NCBI RefSeq assembly: GCF_010015445.1 | Contig: NC_053134.1 | Coordinates: 17,015,629 to 17,079,628 of the forward strand | Length of the DNA: 64,000 bases | From: Perca fluviatilis | Taxonomy: Eukaryota; Chordata; Actinopteri; Perciformes; Percidae | Direction of reading: 5' to 3' | Part shown: one piece after another, positions 62,701-64,000 of the stretch | How the letters are laid out: every line of letters starts with the position of its first letter | How positions within the stretch are numbered: position 1 is the first letter of the stretch | The notes under the pieces: generated by a model | The model's database searches: none | Seen by the model: only the letters and a program-made list of their open reading frames with translations | Told to the model about the DNA's origin: nothing | Made by a program: the position numbers and the translations under genes

Positions 62701-64000
62701 TCATTTTTCATTTTCATGCATTGTTACAAGTTTTTTTTTTCTATTTTACCTTTTTAAATTAAATTAATTTAATTATCAGTTATTGGAGTCACATGGTGTA
62801 TGGTCAGATTTGTCAGAACTGTCTGAAATGTATGTTTAGAGTATGACAACTTATAGGCCATTGTATACAATGATGATCAATGATCAAATTAATTGAATCA
62901 TCATTAAATCATTAATTGAATAACTGTTAAACACTACTACATATGCACAATAGGAACATGATTTTCTGAAGCCCTAGGCTCTGTTTGGGAGCTAATTGGA
63001 ATTTGACCCAGGGTACAAAGTGCAGTCCAGGTACACGTGCACACCTGGGGGTGTATAAATGGTGCAAGTATATATTATCATACTAAATTTGCAGTGGGTG
63101 TGTTAAGTGTTGCTGTCAGTCATGGCTAATCATGGCTCCTATGATACCCTTTAACAATAGTGCTCTCTCCACCCTGAAGGTTTTGTAATGAAGGAGTTAT
63201 TGTGTGAGTTACATCTGCAAATGTACAAAACAGAAGCACAAATATAGTGCCATGGTCAAATGATTATTCTTTTCTGTTTACATTTTAAAATTCCTGGGGG
63301 GTCAACATGTTTTTTCATGAACAATTAAATTATCCATTAAATAATATATTGGCAATTTTAAATAACAATGTTGTACATTAATACAATCAAAGGGTGCAGT
63401 GTTTTGCAGTTGTTTTTTTTTAAACTTCATTGACTGACAGAAAGAGCGGCATTAATATCGGTCTACTACATCATGTGTTCCTCCCACTGTAGTGCATGCT
63501 GAATCACTGGACTACCAAAGAGGCATAGGTAAGGAAAAAAAAACTTTTCTCAGCTTTCTCAGCTCAGTTTTGATTACAGTGCAAACATGAATTACTGCAG
63601 GTTTATGAATTTTGCAACATAACCTGCCTCTTCAAAAAACGTGCAACTCAGCTGGACCAAAATTCATGTGCAGCATATACCAAACTAATTTTAGTTTCAA
63701 AACAGTTGAAAAGGTCAACAGTGGAAAGGCAAACCCTATGTAATATTTTACAGAATTTCCTTTTTTTTTTTTTACCTACATGCAGAGTGTTGCAGGTGTT
63801 GGGCAGTGGTGCAGGCCACCCTGGCTGCAGAATACAAGTGTAATTGTCTCTCTTGGGAAAGGCTGCTGCATATTCCTGGACTATGTGTGAGAGCAATTGA
63901 GCCTGTGCGTGTGTGCAACCTCATCGGCGCTGATGAGTGATTGAGTACATAAGCCTGCTCACAAGCCACATCTCAAACAAGCCTGCACGTATACATGCGT
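59740..64000. other. Intergenic interval to the right edge
   Basis: No gene, RNA gene or transposon end recognised. It contains a TG/CG-rich microsatellite at 62558-62598 (TGTGTGCGCACGCGTGTGTG, Z-DNA-prone) and scattered homopolymers. Exons of a gene outside the window could be missed if very short. Confidence 0.4.
62558..62598. repeat. (TG)n/(CG) alternating purine-pyrimidine tract
   Basis: A perfect alternating purine-pyrimidine run including GCGCACGCG, a sequence type that favours Z-DNA. Confidence 0.9.

Overview
The window is vertebrate nuclear DNA, almost certainly from a spiny-rayed (percomorph-type) teleost fish. The reasons are: one multi-exon gene with GT-AG introns whose protein is a vertebrate DENND2 family member; many very long (CA)n/(TG)n microsatellites; and a dense set of interspersed repeats that I recognise as recurrent in fish genomes (TTAA-flanked MITEs, hAT-type MITEs with 8-bp target duplications, L1/Tx1-like and other LINE fragments). 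No bacterial, viral or CRISPR feature is visible. Layout: 1-7600 is upstream flank and 5' region. It holds two fish repeats (about 3268-4236), an (AT)n tract, a CpG-richer stretch near 5040-5300 that may be a promoter, and a weak candidate for a terminal exon of a minus-strand gene at 2296-2338. 7628-16333 is the one clear gene, a DENND2-type Rab guanine-nucleotide exchange factor, best matched from memory to dennd2a. I place 19 coding exons, all phase-compatible, from ATG to TAA with a poly(A) signal at 16579. Exon 5 runs into a block of G/C homopolymers that looks like a sequence or assembly error. From 16.6 kb to 64 kb I find no host protein-coding gene. This 47-kb stretch is intergenic (or introns of a gene whose exons lie outside) and holds microsatellites, nested DNA transposons, a 5'-truncated L1-like copy (35.0-36.3 kb), a second LINE fragment (45.6-46.3 kb) with a near-identical small second piece at 41.9 kb, a broken hAT transposase (29.9-30.3 kb), and one CpG-richer segment (55.73-56.0 kb) that could be a promoter. 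How the parts relate: the DENND2 gene is the only apparent functional unit. Its introns and flanks have been repeatedly hit by non-autonomous elements duplicating TTAA (piggyBac-like) or 8 bp (hAT-like). At least six elements have TTAA at both ends, and two hAT-type elements have exact 8-bp target duplications. Two of the non-autonomous elements carry pieces of other coding sequence: a LINE endonuclease start inside a TTAA element, and a BED zinc-finger exon inside a hAT element. No previously undescribed biological system could be supported; these cargo-bearing elements are the most interesting objects here. All family names come from recognition by eye, without database searches.
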